Below are positions 1 to 8,196 of a stretch of DNA of 64,000 bases, piece by piece. Positions within the stretch are counted from its first letter, which is position 1. Each line of letters begins with the position of its first letter. A model generated the notes under the pieces. That model was given only the letters and a program-made list of their open reading frames with translations, searched no databases and was not told the DNA's origin. The stretch lies in NCBI RefSeq assembly GCF_014174155.1, contig NZ_JABEQM010000015.1, positions 1 through 64,000 on the forward strand. Reading direction: 5' to 3'. The stretch comes from Gluconacetobacter tumulisoli. GTDB lineage: Bacteria > Pseudomonadota > Alphaproteobacteria > Acetobacterales > Acetobacteraceae. Position numbers and translations under genes: made by a program.

Positions 1-31
1 GGCCGAGTTCGAGATGTACTACTCGGTCTGA
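1..31 (+). CDS. glnA: Glutamine synthetase, C-terminal end only (partial)
   Basis: Only the last nine codons and the TGA at 29-31 lie in the window. They read AEFEMYYSV, which matches the very conserved C-terminus of type I glutamine synthetase (xEFExYYSV; the final residues border the active-site region of the dodecamer). The enzyme makes glutamine from glutamate, ammonia and ATP in the cytoplasm. A strong terminator follows within 25 bases, as expected for the end of an operon. The call rests on nine residues, but this tail is distinctive. In proteobacteria the gene upstream is often glnB, which would lie outside the window. Confidence 0.8.
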   Translation, partial: AEFEMYYSV

Positions 32-55
32 TCCGCAACCCGGATCAACCGATCA

Positions 56-89
56 GGGCGCCGGGCCGGCAAGGGCCGGCGCCCTTTTT
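56..89 (+). terminator. Rho-independent terminator after glnA
   Basis: A nine-base perfect stem (GGGCGCCGG at 56-64 with CCGGCGCCC at 76-84) is followed at once by five T residues (85-89). It sits 25 bases after the glutamine synthetase stop codon and points with that gene. Confidence 0.9.
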
Positions 90-182
90 CATGGGGCTTT
101 GCCCCATGCCCTACCAGGGCCCGAGGCCCTGGACCCCTGACGATCGGTTTCCAAAGGCCGGTGGCCTTTGGGGCAAGGCCCC
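90..182. repeat. Cluster of small GC-rich palindromes between converging genes
   Basis: Directly after the terminator come several perfect short hairpins: 90-97/101-108 (8 bp), 114-121/125-132 (8 bp) and 151-159/163-171 (9 bp). A fourth, 170-174/178-182, overlaps the third. They fill the space between glnA and the CLC gene, which converge. Arrays of this kind resemble the repeated intergenic palindromes I know from acetic acid bacteria; whether this is the same repeat family cannot be settled here. They may also stop transcription from the CLC gene on the minus strand. Confidence 0.6.
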
Positions 183-197
183 TTGGGAAAACGTCCG

Positions 198-2054
198 TCA
201 GACGCGCGCGTGCAGGCGGCCCTCGCCGGCCAGTTCGCGACGGGTCCGGTCCAGTTCCTCGCTGTAGCGCCGCAGGGCGTGCTGTTCGGTCAGCAGGCCG
301 AGGACGATGCGGCTTTCCACGTCCTCGACCACCACAAGCGCGTCGCTCTCGGCCTGTTCGAAGCGGGCGATGGCCTCGCGGACATTCATCTGCGGCACCA
401 GCATCACGTCTTCGTAATGGGCGAAGCGCGCCAAATCATCGCTTTCGCGGACCGTTTCGGCATACAGGTCGGGCACCTGCACCATGCCGGCATACCGGCC
501 GGCCTCGTCGACCAGCACGCACCGCTGCGCCGAGCCCAGGGGATAGTGATGCCGGGCGGCCTGGACCGTCGCGGTCCGGCAGATCGTCTTGACGTCGCGC
601 CGCATCATCCGCCCGACGGTCAAGGTCCGGATCCAGCCGATATCCACCGCCGAGCGGATCGACTCGCCCCGCAGGTGGAAGCGCCACGTCGCGAACGAAT
701 AGCCGAAGGTCCGTCGTACCGTCAGCGACGAGATGACCGACGCCACCAGCACCGCGCCGGTCAGCGGCAGGCTGCCGGTCATTTCCAGCGCCAGGAAGAC
801 CATCGTCATCGGCGCGCCGACGACCGCGACGGCCATGGCGCTCATGCCCACCAGGGCGCAGATCTCGACCGACAGCGGGGTGGCCGAGACCAGCGCCAGC
901 CCGCCGCCGAACGCCGTCCCCGTCAGCACGCCCAGATAGAGCGATGCGAAGAACAGGCCGCCGCGGAAGCCGGCGCCGATCGACACCGACGAGGCGACCG
1001 CCTTCATCAGCAGCAGCACCAGCGCCCAGCCCGCCGGCCGCCCCTGCTCCAGCGCCACGCGCATCGCCCAGTGGCCCGACGACATCACCGAGGGCGAGAC
1101 CAGGGCCATCGCCCCCACCACCACGCCCCCCACGGCGGGGCGCATCCATGCCGGCATGCCCGAACGGCGGAACAGGGCCTCGGTCAGGGTGACGCTGTAC
1201 ATCAGCGCCACCCCCAGCAGGGCCGCAATGATGCCCAGGGTCGCGATCGGCAGGTAATCGGCCATTCTCAGGCCCGCCGGCAGGTCGACGACGATGCCCG
1301 GCGCCGCGCTGTGCAGCAGGTGCGTCACCCCGATCGCGCAGATCGACGCCAGCGCCACGGGCGCCAGGTTCGCCAGAGAATAGGTGCCGATCACCAGTTC
1401 GAACGCATAGAACGCCCCGGCCAGCGGCGCATCGAACGCCGCCCCGATCGCGCCGGCGGCCCCGCAGCCGACCAGAAGGCGCAGGTCCTCGCGCCGGACG
1501 CGGAACATGTATCCAAGGCGCGACCCCATCGCGGCGCCGACCTGCGAGAACCCGGCCTCCAGCCCCACCGAGGCGCCGACGCTGTTGGACAGAACGGTCT
1601 GGACGGCGACGATAACGCTGTCGAGCATGGACATCCGGCCGCCATGCAGGGCGTTCGCCTCGATCGGGTCGACCGGCCGCCCGGGCACGTAGCGCGCCAC
1701 GCACAGGCCCAGCGCGCCGAGCACCAGCCCCCCGAGCGTGGGCACCAGGACCGCCCGCCAGGGATCGACATGCGCCAGCCCCGAAATCCGGCCGTCACCC
1801 GCGACCAGGAACAGGACCCGATGGGCCAGCAGGGTCGTATGGGTCATGGCGCTGACCAGAATGCCCGCGGCAATGCCCACGCAGGCTGCCAGCAGCACCA
1901 GCCAGATCTCGTCCGCGCGGACCAGCGCCCGCAGTACCCGGGGCGCATGGGACACACGGACGCCGCCATTCCGCCCGGCCCATCCTTCATCCCGCACAGG
2001 CGGGCCGCGATGACGACGCAGATGGTTCAGCAGGCCGGAAGCGGAGGACGGCAC
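198..2054 (-). CDS. CLC-family anion channel or transporter with C-terminal CBS pair
   Basis: This is a 618-residue inner-membrane protein of the CLC family, which moves chloride or related anions, often in exchange for protons. The membrane part covers roughly residues 45-450. The second selectivity segment reads SVGLEAGFSQVGA in place of the usual GKEGP: it keeps the gating glutamate but loses the Lys/Arg and Pro. A GGLFFAS segment stands where the GxFxP motif is expected. Two CBS domains (about 475-530 and 545-600) follow and probably bind nucleotides. Translation starts at a GTG. The gene stands alone and converges on glnA. Substrate (chloride, fluoride or other) is not determined; the lack of fluoride-type CLC motifs argues against fluoride. 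Confidence 0.85.
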   Translation of the reverse strand: MPSSASGLLNHLRRHRGPPVRDEGWAGRNGGVRVSHAPRVLRALVRADEIWLVLLAACVGIAAGILVSAMTHTTLLAHRVLFLVAGDGRISGLAHVDPWRAVLVPTLGGLVLGALGLCVARYVPGRPVDPIEANALHGGRMSMLDSVIVAVQTVLSNSVGASVGLEAGFSQVGAAMGSRLGYMFRVRREDLRLLVGCGAAGAIGAAFDAPLAGAFYAFELVIGTYSLANLAPVALASICAIGVTHLLHSAAPGIVVDLPAGLRMADYLPIATLGIIAALLGVALMYSVTLTEALFRRSGMPAWMRPAVGGVVVGAMALVSPSVMSSGHWAMRVALEQGRPAGWALVLLLMKAVASSVSIGAGFRGGLFFASLYLGVLTGTAFGGGLALVSATPLSVEICALVGMSAMAVAVVGAPMTMVFLALEMTGSLPLTGAVLVASVISSLTVRRTFGYSFATWRFHLRGESIRSAVDIGWIRTLTVGRMMRRDVKTICRTATVQAARHHYPLGSAQRCVLVDEAGRYAGMVQVPDLYAETVRESDDLARFAHYEDVMLVPQMNVREAIARFEQAESDALVVVEDVESRIVLGLLTEQHALRRYSEELDRTRRELAGEGRLHARV

Positions 2055-2213
2055 GACGGGTCACTTTCGCGCGGCGTCCCCGCGGCGGGACGCCCTTGCC
2101 GACTATTTGAAGTCATGCGCCGGCCCGATCAACTCAAATTACGCCATACCATCATCCCGCCAGACGGATACGTCCCCGCCCCTTTCGCGGTCCCTTTGCC
2201 GGAGAATGACCTC

Positions 2214-3236
2214 TTGTCCCCATCCCTGCCCCGACATATGCGCGCCGTCACGATCCGCGAGCCCGGCGGACCGGAGGCCATGGCATTGACCGACCTGCCG
2301 CTGCCCGTACCCGGCCCGGGCGAGGTCCTGGTCCGCGTCATGGCAGCCGGCCTCAACCGGCCCGACCTGATGCAGCGCCAGGGCCTCTATCCTCCGCCGC
2401 CGGGCGCCAGCCCGATCCTGGGCCTGGAAATCGCGGGCGAAATCGTGGCGGCCGGCCCCGGCACCCCCGCCGATTCCATTCCCGCCATCGGGACGCGGGT
2501 CTGTGCACTGGCGAACGGCGGCGGGTATGCCGAATATTGCGCCGTCCCGGCCGGGCAATGCCTGCCCTGGCCGGACGGGTATGACGCGATCCACGCGGCC
2601 GCCCTGCCGGAAACCTTCTTTACCGTATGGTCGAACCTGGTCATGACCGCGCATCTGGTCGCGGGCGAGCGCGTGCTGATCCATGGCGGCAGCGGCGGAA
2701 TCGGCACCGCCGCCATCCAGGTCGCCCGCGCGCTGGGGGCCGTCCCCTACGCCACCGCCGGGTCGGCGGACAAATGCGCGCTGTGCGTCGAACTGGGGGC
2801 CGAGGCCGCGATCGATTATCGTCAGGAAGACTTCGTCGACCGCATCGCCGCCCTGACGGACAAGCTGGGGGTGGACGTCATCCTGGACGTGATGGGCGGC
2901 CCGTACCTGGAACGCAACCTGCGCTGCCTGGCGCCGGACGGGCGGCTGGTCGTCATCGCCCTGCAAGGCGGCGCCCGCGCGCAGGATGTCGGGCTGGCGC
3001 GGATCATGACCCGTCGCCTGACGGTGACGGGCACGACGCTGCGCCCACGCGACGCCGCCTACAAGGCGCGGATCGCCCAGGGCCTGCGCGAGACGATCTG
3101 GCCATTGCTGGCAAAAAGGACCATCGCCCCGCTGATCCATGCCACCTTCCCCTTTGCGCAGGTGGTGGAAGCCCATAAGCTTATGGAATCGGGCGTCCAT
3201 TCCGGGAAAATCGTCCTGGACATGCAGCCTGGCTGA
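2214..3236 (+). CDS. NAD(P)H quinone oxidoreductase, zinc-independent MDR family (PIG3-like)
   Basis: This soluble medium-chain reductase is expected to reduce quinones or other electrophilic carbonyls with NADPH. An N-terminal GroES-like domain carries GLNRPDLMQRQGLYPPPPG, typical of the PIG3/QOR group, and lacks the zinc-binding cysteines of alcohol dehydrogenases. The Rossmann domain has HGGSGGIG near residues 155-162. I chose the TTG at 2214 because GGAG lies nine bases upstream at 2201-2204, and homologues usually carry a few residues before the MRAV motif. An ATG at 2238 would give 332 instead of 340 residues. The next gene follows after 18 bases, so the two are probably co-transcribed. 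The physiological substrate is unknown. Confidence 0.85.
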   Translation: MSPSLPRHMRAVTIREPGGPEAMALTDLPLPVPGPGEVLVRVMAAGLNRPDLMQRQGLYPPPPGASPILGLEIAGEIVAAGPGTPADSIPAIGTRVCALANGGGYAEYCAVPAGQCLPWPDGYDAIHAAALPETFFTVWSNLVMTAHLVAGERVLIHGGSGGIGTAAIQVARALGAVPYATAGSADKCALCVELGAEAAIDYRQEDFVDRIAALTDKLGVDVILDVMGGPYLERNLRCLAPDGRLVVIALQGGARAQDVGLARIMTRRLTVTGTTLRPRDAAYKARIAQGLRETIWPLLAKRTIAPLIHATFPFAQVVEAHKLMESGVHSGKIVLDMQPG

Positions 3237-3254
3237 GGTGAGGACCATGCGACT

Positions 3255-4046
3255 GTGCTGCTGAATGTCATCGCGCGTGGGCCGGAGGCGGCGGAAAGCG
3301 CCGACTCCGCGCGGCCTCCGATCGTCCTGCTCCATGGCCTGTTCGGGCGGGCCCGCAATCTCGGCTTCTTCCAGCGCCGCCTGGCCCGGACGCGTCGGAC
3401 CCTGGCCATCGACCTGCGCAACCACGGCGACAGCCCGCACGGCCCGATGGACTACAACACCATGGCGGCCGACCTGCTGGAAACCCTGGCCCACCATGCG
3501 GCGCTGCCGGCGACGCTGGTCGGGCATTCGATGGGCGGCAAGGTCGCGATGACCCTGGCGCTGACCCGTCCGGGCATGGTGCACAGCCTGCTGGTCGCGG
3601 ATATCCCCCCCGCCCGGACCGGCCACGGCCAGTTCTCGCTGGGCGAGCACATGCTGCGCATCGTCTTCCCGTCCTACCTGAACCGGGCGGAGGCCGACGC
3701 CCTGCTGAAACCCGATATCCCCAACGCGGACGTACGCGCGCTGATGCTGCAGAACATCCGGCTGGGCGAGAACCCCGGCTGGATCATCGGCCTGCGCGAC
3801 ATCGTCGATTCGATGACCAACATCGAAAGCTGGCCCTATATCCCCGAGGGCTATTCCTATCCGGGGCCGACCCTGTTTCTGGCCGGCGCCAATTCGCCCT
3901 ACATCCGGCACGAACATTACGGCGTGATGCGCCGCCTGTTTCCCAACTACCGGCTGGAACTGATCGAAAAGGCCGGGCACTGGCTGCATGTCGAAAACCC
4001 GACCCGCTTCGCCGCCCTGCTGGAAGATTTCACCGAGACGTACTGA
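3255..4046 (+). CDS. Alpha/beta hydrolase (YbfF-like esterase)
   Basis: This 263-residue cytoplasmic esterase has the alpha/beta hydrolase fold. LLHG near residue 25 forms the oxyanion side, the nucleophile elbow GHSMGG is at about 91-96 (serine 93), and the catalytic histidine is His242 in KAGHWLH. The overall pattern (LHGLFG, DLRNHGDSP) matches the YbfF/ABHD11 group of acyl-ester hydrolases. It starts at a GTG because the nearby ATG at 3247 runs into a stop; a purine-rich GAGGTGAGG lies upstream. It follows the quinone oxidoreductase at a short distance and probably shares its promoter. Its natural ester is not known. Confidence 0.85.
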   Translation: MLLNVIARGPEAAESADSARPPIVLLHGLFGRARNLGFFQRRLARTRRTLAIDLRNHGDSPHGPMDYNTMAADLLETLAHHAALPATLVGHSMGGKVAMTLALTRPGMVHSLLVADIPPARTGHGQFSLGEHMLRIVFPSYLNRAEADALLKPDIPNADVRALMLQNIRLGENPGWIIGLRDIVDSMTNIESWPYIPEGYSYPGPTLFLAGANSPYIRHEHYGVMRRLFPNYRLELIEKAGHWLHVENPTRFAALLEDFTETY

Positions 4047-4133
4047 CCCCCGGGCAGGATTTTATGAAACGAACGGGATGCAAGTGCCAGGGCCCTTGCC
4101 GGGTTCGGACGGAAGCCGGCCTTGACCTGCCGC

Positions 4134-4805
4134 TCATGCGCCGGTCATCGGATTCGCACGGGCGGCCGGCTTCGCCTCGTCGGACGCACGCCACAGGTAC
4201 CATGCCGCCGCCGAGCGATAGGGGCTCCAGGCCCGGGCAATGTCGGCCAGGACTTTCGGCCGGGGCGCCACATCCAGGCCCTTGAGCACGCGCCAGCCGT
4301 CTCGAACGCCGAAATCGTCCACCGGCATCACGTCCGGCCGGCCCAGCGCGAAGATCAGCAGCATTTCCACCGTCCAGCGCCCGATGCCGCGCAGGCTCGT
4401 CAGGCGGGCGATCAGTTCGTCGTCCGAAAGGAACATCGCCTCCTGCCGGGACGGGACGATCCCGGCCAGGCGGGCCTGGGCCACGCCCTGCATCGCCAGG
4501 ATCTTGCTGCCCGAGAACCCGCAGCCGCGCAAATCGTCCACCGACATGGCCAGCAGCGCGTCGGGGGCGGGAAACACCCCGCCGGCCAGCGCCACGAAAC
4601 GGCCCAGGATCGCCACCGCGGCCCGGCCGTGAAGCTGCTGGTGCGCGATGGCGTTCACCAGCGCCTCGTAAGGTTCCTGCACCGTATCGACACGCAGGTG
4701 GCATGGTCCCGTCCGCGCGACCAGCGCCGCCAGGTCGGGATCGGCGGCCGACAGATGGGCGCGGATGGCACTGTCGATATCGGGTAACAAATCGGCGATT
4801 GACAT
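4134..4805 (-). CDS. DNA-3-methyladenine glycosylase II (HhH-GPD, AlkA-like)
   Basis: This 223-residue base excision repair enzyme removes alkylated purines from DNA. The helix-hairpin-helix spans about 135-149 (LTSLRGIGRWTVEML), and the GPD loop PVDDFGVR at 161-168 supplies the catalytic aspartate, most likely Asp164. It lacks the N-terminal extra domain of E. coli AlkA, so it is the compact form (like yeast Mag1), and it has no iron-sulfur cysteines, which separates it from MutY and Nth. It is transcribed alone, divergent from the TonB-like gene across 133 bases, and converges on the hydrolase gene. Confidence 0.9.
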   Translation of the reverse strand: MSIADLLPDIDSAIRAHLSAADPDLAALVARTGPCHLRVDTVQEPYEALVNAIAHQQLHGRAAVAILGRFVALAGGVFPAPDALLAMSVDDLRGCGFSGSKILAMQGVAQARLAGIVPSRQEAMFLSDDELIARLTSLRGIGRWTVEMLLIFALGRPDVMPVDDFGVRDGWRVLKGLDVAPRPKVLADIARAWSPYRSAAAWYLWRASDEAKPAARANPMTGA

Positions 4806-4938
4806 CCCACCATGCCATCAGAGTTATGCTGGCAAGACAATCCTGTCGGTGGCAACATGACCACGGGGCCTTGCAAGGATCGGCCCCGATCGCAACGGAA
4901 CACGCCGCAGGCGACCACGCGGAGACTCCCGGCCTTTC

Positions 4939-6096
4939 ATGACGGCGACACTCAGCCCTTCCTCCCGGTATCGCCATGCCGAGGAGCCCGTCCTGATCCC
5001 GCGCGTCACGGGAACGGGGCGCGGTTCCGGCCGGCCGACGCGGCCCACCCCGCCGGACCGGCCGGAGGGGCGCGAGGGCCTGCGCCCGGTCCCCGTGGCA
5101 CGGCCGCAGGGCTATCGCGGCGTGCGCCGTCCCGGCGCGCCGATGATCCGGCCCGACACGATGGAGGAACCGGGGGTCACCACCGTCCTGCTGGTGTCGG
5201 TGGCGCTGCACCTGGTCCTGCTGGCGGTGATCCTGCAGAGCGCCCGGCACCATGCCGGCGCCCAGTCCTCGCCCGAGAACCCGTCGGTCGAGATGATGTT
5301 CGCCCCGCCGGCCTCCAGCGGGCTGCAGGGCCGCAATTCGCCCGACCAGGCGGGCGGGTCCAGCGCACATCCCAGCAAGCCCACGCCCGACGTGCCCCAC
5401 CCCGACCAGCCCGAGCCCAGCGACTCGGCGCCCTCGCCGACGGTGCCGACGCCCCAGACGCCGGCCGCGCCGCCGCTGCCGCGCACGCCGTCGGACCAGA
5501 CCCTGCCGGACCAGCCCTCCACCGCGCAGCCCAACCCGGCGCCGCAGAGCCCGGGTCAGGCAAGCCAGGCATCGCCCCGCCCGACGCCCCATCACACGCA
5601 CCCCGCGCGGCCGCGCATGCCCATGCACCAGCCGTCCCCCTTCGATTCGCCGATGGACCTGTCCTTCGCCCCGTCCCCGGGCCCGCAGCGCCAGCGGCGC
5701 GGACGGGCCGGCGGCTCCGGCAGCCCGATCGACCTGTCGGTCGGTCCGATGGTCCGCAACGGGCAGCTGAACGTGCCCTATTCGACGCAGACCCAGATCA
5801 AGGGCGTCAGCGAGGATTACGGCGAGGAAATCGACCGCTGGATCCGCAGCCACATGTACTACCCCGAGGAGGCCGCCCATGCCGGCGAGGACGGGGCATC
5901 GTCCGTCCATGTCGTGCTGGACCGCAGCGGCCGGGTGAAGTCCGTGCGCCTGACCGGGCAGTCCGGATCGTATTACCTGGACGCCGCCACGACGGGCATG
6001 TTCCACGGGGCGGAGCTTCCGCCGGTACCGCCGGACATGGTCGGCAATCATTTCGATATTGACCTTACGATCAACTACATCCTGATCCGGCGTTAA
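4939..6096 (+). CDS. TonB-family energy transducer-like protein
   Basis: The 385-residue protein has the layout of TonB: a basic cytoplasmic N-terminus of about 78 residues, one membrane segment (about 79-102, VTTVLLVSVALHLVLLAVIL), a long proline-rich periplasmic stretch (about 115-270) and a C-terminal domain (about 290-385) resembling the TonB C-terminal fold. The domain has the DRSGRVKSVRL motif seen in TonB proteins. It would couple the proton motive force to an outer-membrane receptor. No exbB/exbD genes are next to it, and the N-terminal tail is longer than usual; an internal ATG at 5143 would remove most of it. AMP nucleosidase follows after 31 bases. Confidence 0.8.
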   Translation: MTATLSPSSRYRHAEEPVLIPRVTGTGRGSGRPTRPTPPDRPEGREGLRPVPVARPQGYRGVRRPGAPMIRPDTMEEPGVTTVLLVSVALHLVLLAVILQSARHHAGAQSSPENPSVEMMFAPPASSGLQGRNSPDQAGGSSAHPSKPTPDVPHPDQPEPSDSAPSPTVPTPQTPAAPPLPRTPSDQTLPDQPSTAQPNPAPQSPGQASQASPRPTPHHTHPARPRMPMHQPSPFDSPMDLSFAPSPGPQRQRRGRAGGSGSPIDLSVGPMVRNGQLNVPYSTQTQIKGVSEDYGEEIDRWIRSHMYYPEEAAHAGEDGASSVHVVLDRSGRVKSVRLTGQSGSYYLDAATTGMFHGAELPPVPPDMVGNHFDIDLTINYILIRR

Positions 6097-6127
6097 AGGA
6101 TCGGACCGGGACGGGGAGAAGACGGAC

Positions 6128-7588
6128 ATGGCCGAGGACATGGCGGCGATCCGCGATCGCGTCGGCACGGATTTCACGGCCTTCACCGACGCCGGGGACG
6201 CCGTGCACCGGATCGCGGAAATCTACGACTCCGGGGTGCGCGCATTGCGCACGGCCTTCGCCGACAGGCGGGATGCCGGCTCGGGTGCCGCGCCGACCTA
6301 TCCCTACCTGGCCTTTCCGGTGGATCGCTGCCCCCCGCCCGAGGAGGCCCGTCCGCCGTTCGACGTGGTGCTGGAACCCGGCTTCTACGGCACCACGCTG
6401 ACCCGGCCGGAGCTGTTCCACACGTATTGGCACGAACAGATCGACATCCTGCTGCGCCATTACCGCCAGCCTGTCCTGGTCGGCCGATCGCGGCGTCCGA
6501 TCCCGCTGCCCTACGTGATGGAAGAGGCCGTCACCGCGATCACCGAGGACGACCTGCGGACCTTGCAGCAGCATTTCGCGCTGCCGGACCTGCGCGCCAC
6601 CGACGATTCGATCGCCAATTGTGCCTTCGTGCCGCAGCCGGGCGCGCCCCGGCCCCTGGCGCTGTTCACGGCGGAACGGACGGATTATTCGCTGGCGCGG
6701 CTGCATCACTACACCGGCACGTCACCGCGCCATGTCCAGCGCTTCATCCTGCTGACCAACTACCAGCGCTATGTGGACGCCTTCCGCGACTATGGCCGCG
6801 CGCAGGTCGATCTGGGCGGCGAGTACGATCGTTTCGTCGAGCCCGGGGACCAGGTCCACCGCCGGCACGACCCGCCGGTGCCCTCTCATGCCGGCAGCCT
6901 GCCGCAGATGCCGGCCTATCATCTGTGCCGACCGGACGGGGACGGCATCACCCTGGTCAATATCGGCGTGGGTCCGGCCAACGCCAAGACGATCACCGAT
7001 CACCTGGCGGTCCTGCGCCCGCATTGCTGGCTGATGGTCGGCCATTGTGCCGGGCTGCGCCGGACGCAGCGGCTGGGCGACTACGTGCTGGCCCATGGCT
7101 ATGTCCGTGACGACCATGTGCTGGATGACGATCTGCCCCCCTGGGTTCCGGTCCCCCCCATCGCCGAGGTCCAGGTCGCGTTGCAGGAGGTGACGGCCCG
7201 CGTGACCGGCTTGCGCGATTCGGAACTGAAGACCCGCCTGCGCACGGGCACCGTCATGACGACGGACAACCGGAACTGGGAATTGCGGCTGAACGAGCTG
7301 TTCACCCAGATCAACATGTCGCGATCCATCGCGGTGGACATGGAGTCAGCGACGATCGCCGCCAACGGTTTCCGCTTCCGGGTTCCCTACGGCACGCTGC
7401 TGTGCGTGTCCGACAAACCCTTGCATGGCGAACTGAAACTGCGGGGCATGGCGAATGCCTTCTACCGCGAACGGATATCGCAGCATCTGACCGTCGGGAT
7501 CGAGACCATGCGCCTGCTGCGCGCACAGGGGGTGGACCGGCTGCATTCGCGCAAGCTACGCGGGTTCGACGAACCGGCTTTTCGCTGA
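6128..7588 (+). CDS. amn: AMP nucleosidase
   Basis: The enzyme hydrolyses AMP to adenine and ribose 5-phosphate and helps set adenylate levels. The 486-residue length and two-domain layout fit: an N-terminal regulatory domain, then a C-terminal nucleoside phosphorylase-like catalytic domain. The tail is diagnostic, with LLCVSDKPLHGELK near 422-435 and DRLHSRKLRGF near the end, nearly the same as in E. coli Amn. The catalytic aspartate is in VSDKP. It lies 31 bases after the TonB-like gene and ahead of a thioesterase gene, all on one strand. Confidence 0.95.
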   Translation: MAEDMAAIRDRVGTDFTAFTDAGDAVHRIAEIYDSGVRALRTAFADRRDAGSGAAPTYPYLAFPVDRCPPPEEARPPFDVVLEPGFYGTTLTRPELFHTYWHEQIDILLRHYRQPVLVGRSRRPIPLPYVMEEAVTAITEDDLRTLQQHFALPDLRATDDSIANCAFVPQPGAPRPLALFTAERTDYSLARLHHYTGTSPRHVQRFILLTNYQRYVDAFRDYGRAQVDLGGEYDRFVEPGDQVHRRHDPPVPSHAGSLPQMPAYHLCRPDGDGITLVNIGVGPANAKTITDHLAVLRPHCWLMVGHCAGLRRTQRLGDYVLAHGYVRDDHVLDDDLPPWVPVPPIAEVQVALQEVTARVTGLRDSELKTRLRTGTVMTTDNRNWELRLNELFTQINMSRSIAVDMESATIAANGFRFRVPYGTLLCVSDKPLHGELKLRGMANAFYRERISQHLTVGIETMRLLRAQGVDRLHSRKLRGFDEPAFR

Positions 7589-7656
7589 CCCGCCGGGCCG
7601 GTTTCCCTGACCTGTCGCCCTGGCATGTCCTGCTGTCCCTGCAAGGAATCTTTCGC

Positions 7657-8139
7657 GTGACCGCCAACCGCACCGCACTGGCCACCAGTCCCGACACCTC
7701 GGGCGCCCCCGCTCCGGACACCTCGCCGGACAGCACCGCCACGCCCGCCGCGACCCGCCCGACGATCCCGCCCACGATCCGCGTGGTGGCGATGCCCGCC
7801 GACGCCAACGCGGCGGGTGACATCTTCGGCGGCTGGCTGATGTCGCAGATGGATCTGGCGGCCGGAACGACGGCCGCGCTGCGTGCGCGCGGACGCTGCG
7901 TGACGGTGGCCATCGACAAGGTCGTCCTGCATCAGCCGGTGCTGGTCGGCGACGAGGTCAGCCTCTATACCACCATCGTCCGCACCGGCCGGACATCGAT
8001 GTCGATCCATGTGGAGACCTGGCGCCGCGCCCGGCATTCGCACGAAACCATCAAGGTCACCGAAGGCGTCTTCACCTTCGTCGCGATCGACGACGACCGC
8101 CGCCCCCGCCCCCTGCCGACGGAAACCGATCCCGCCTGA
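7657..8139 (+). CDS. Acyl-CoA thioesterase, YciA/hotdog type
   Basis: This 160-residue protein has a single hotdog domain that should hydrolyse acyl-CoA to free acid and CoA. The signature NAAGDIFGGWLMSQMD lies at about 50-67, matching YciA, where this helix carries the active-site acid. The first 45 residues are a Thr/Ala/Pro-rich tail not seen in YciA and probably disordered. I chose the GTG at 7657 because AAGGA sits nine bases upstream (7643-7647). It is the last gene of the amn run and converges on nuoM. Confidence 0.85.
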   Translation: MTANRTALATSPDTSGAPAPDTSPDSTATPAATRPTIPPTIRVVAMPADANAAGDIFGGWLMSQMDLAAGTTAALRARGRCVTVAIDKVVLHQPVLVGDEVSLYTTIVRTGRTSMSIHVETWRRARHSHETIKVTEGVFTFVAIDDDRRPRPLPTETDPA

Positions 8140-8153
8140 CGGCGCGAGGCCGG

Positions 8154-8187
8154 AATCCCGTCGGGATCCAGGGCTCAGGCGCCCTGG
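8154..8187. terminator. Hairpins between converging thioesterase and nuoM genes
   Basis: Two inverted repeats fill the 57-base gap: ATCCC/GGGAT around 8155-8167, and a perfect 7-bp stem CCAGGGC (8168-8174) with GCCCTGG (8181-8187). No T-run follows on either strand, so if they terminate transcription they are not classical intrinsic terminators. Confidence 0.4.
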
Positions 8188-8196
8188 TGGCTGGCG

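Noticed and set aside
168-2213. A long open frame on the plus strand ahead of the quinone oxidoreductase
   Set aside because: It is antisense to the CLC gene and is rich in Arg, His and Gln, as expected of a shadow frame in high-GC DNA. Only the part from 2214 has a recognisable fold.
4030-6186. 718-codon open frame on the minus strand opposite the TonB-like gene
   Set aside because: Antisense to the TonB-like gene and out of frame with the DNA glycosylase; Arg/Gly-rich with no motif.
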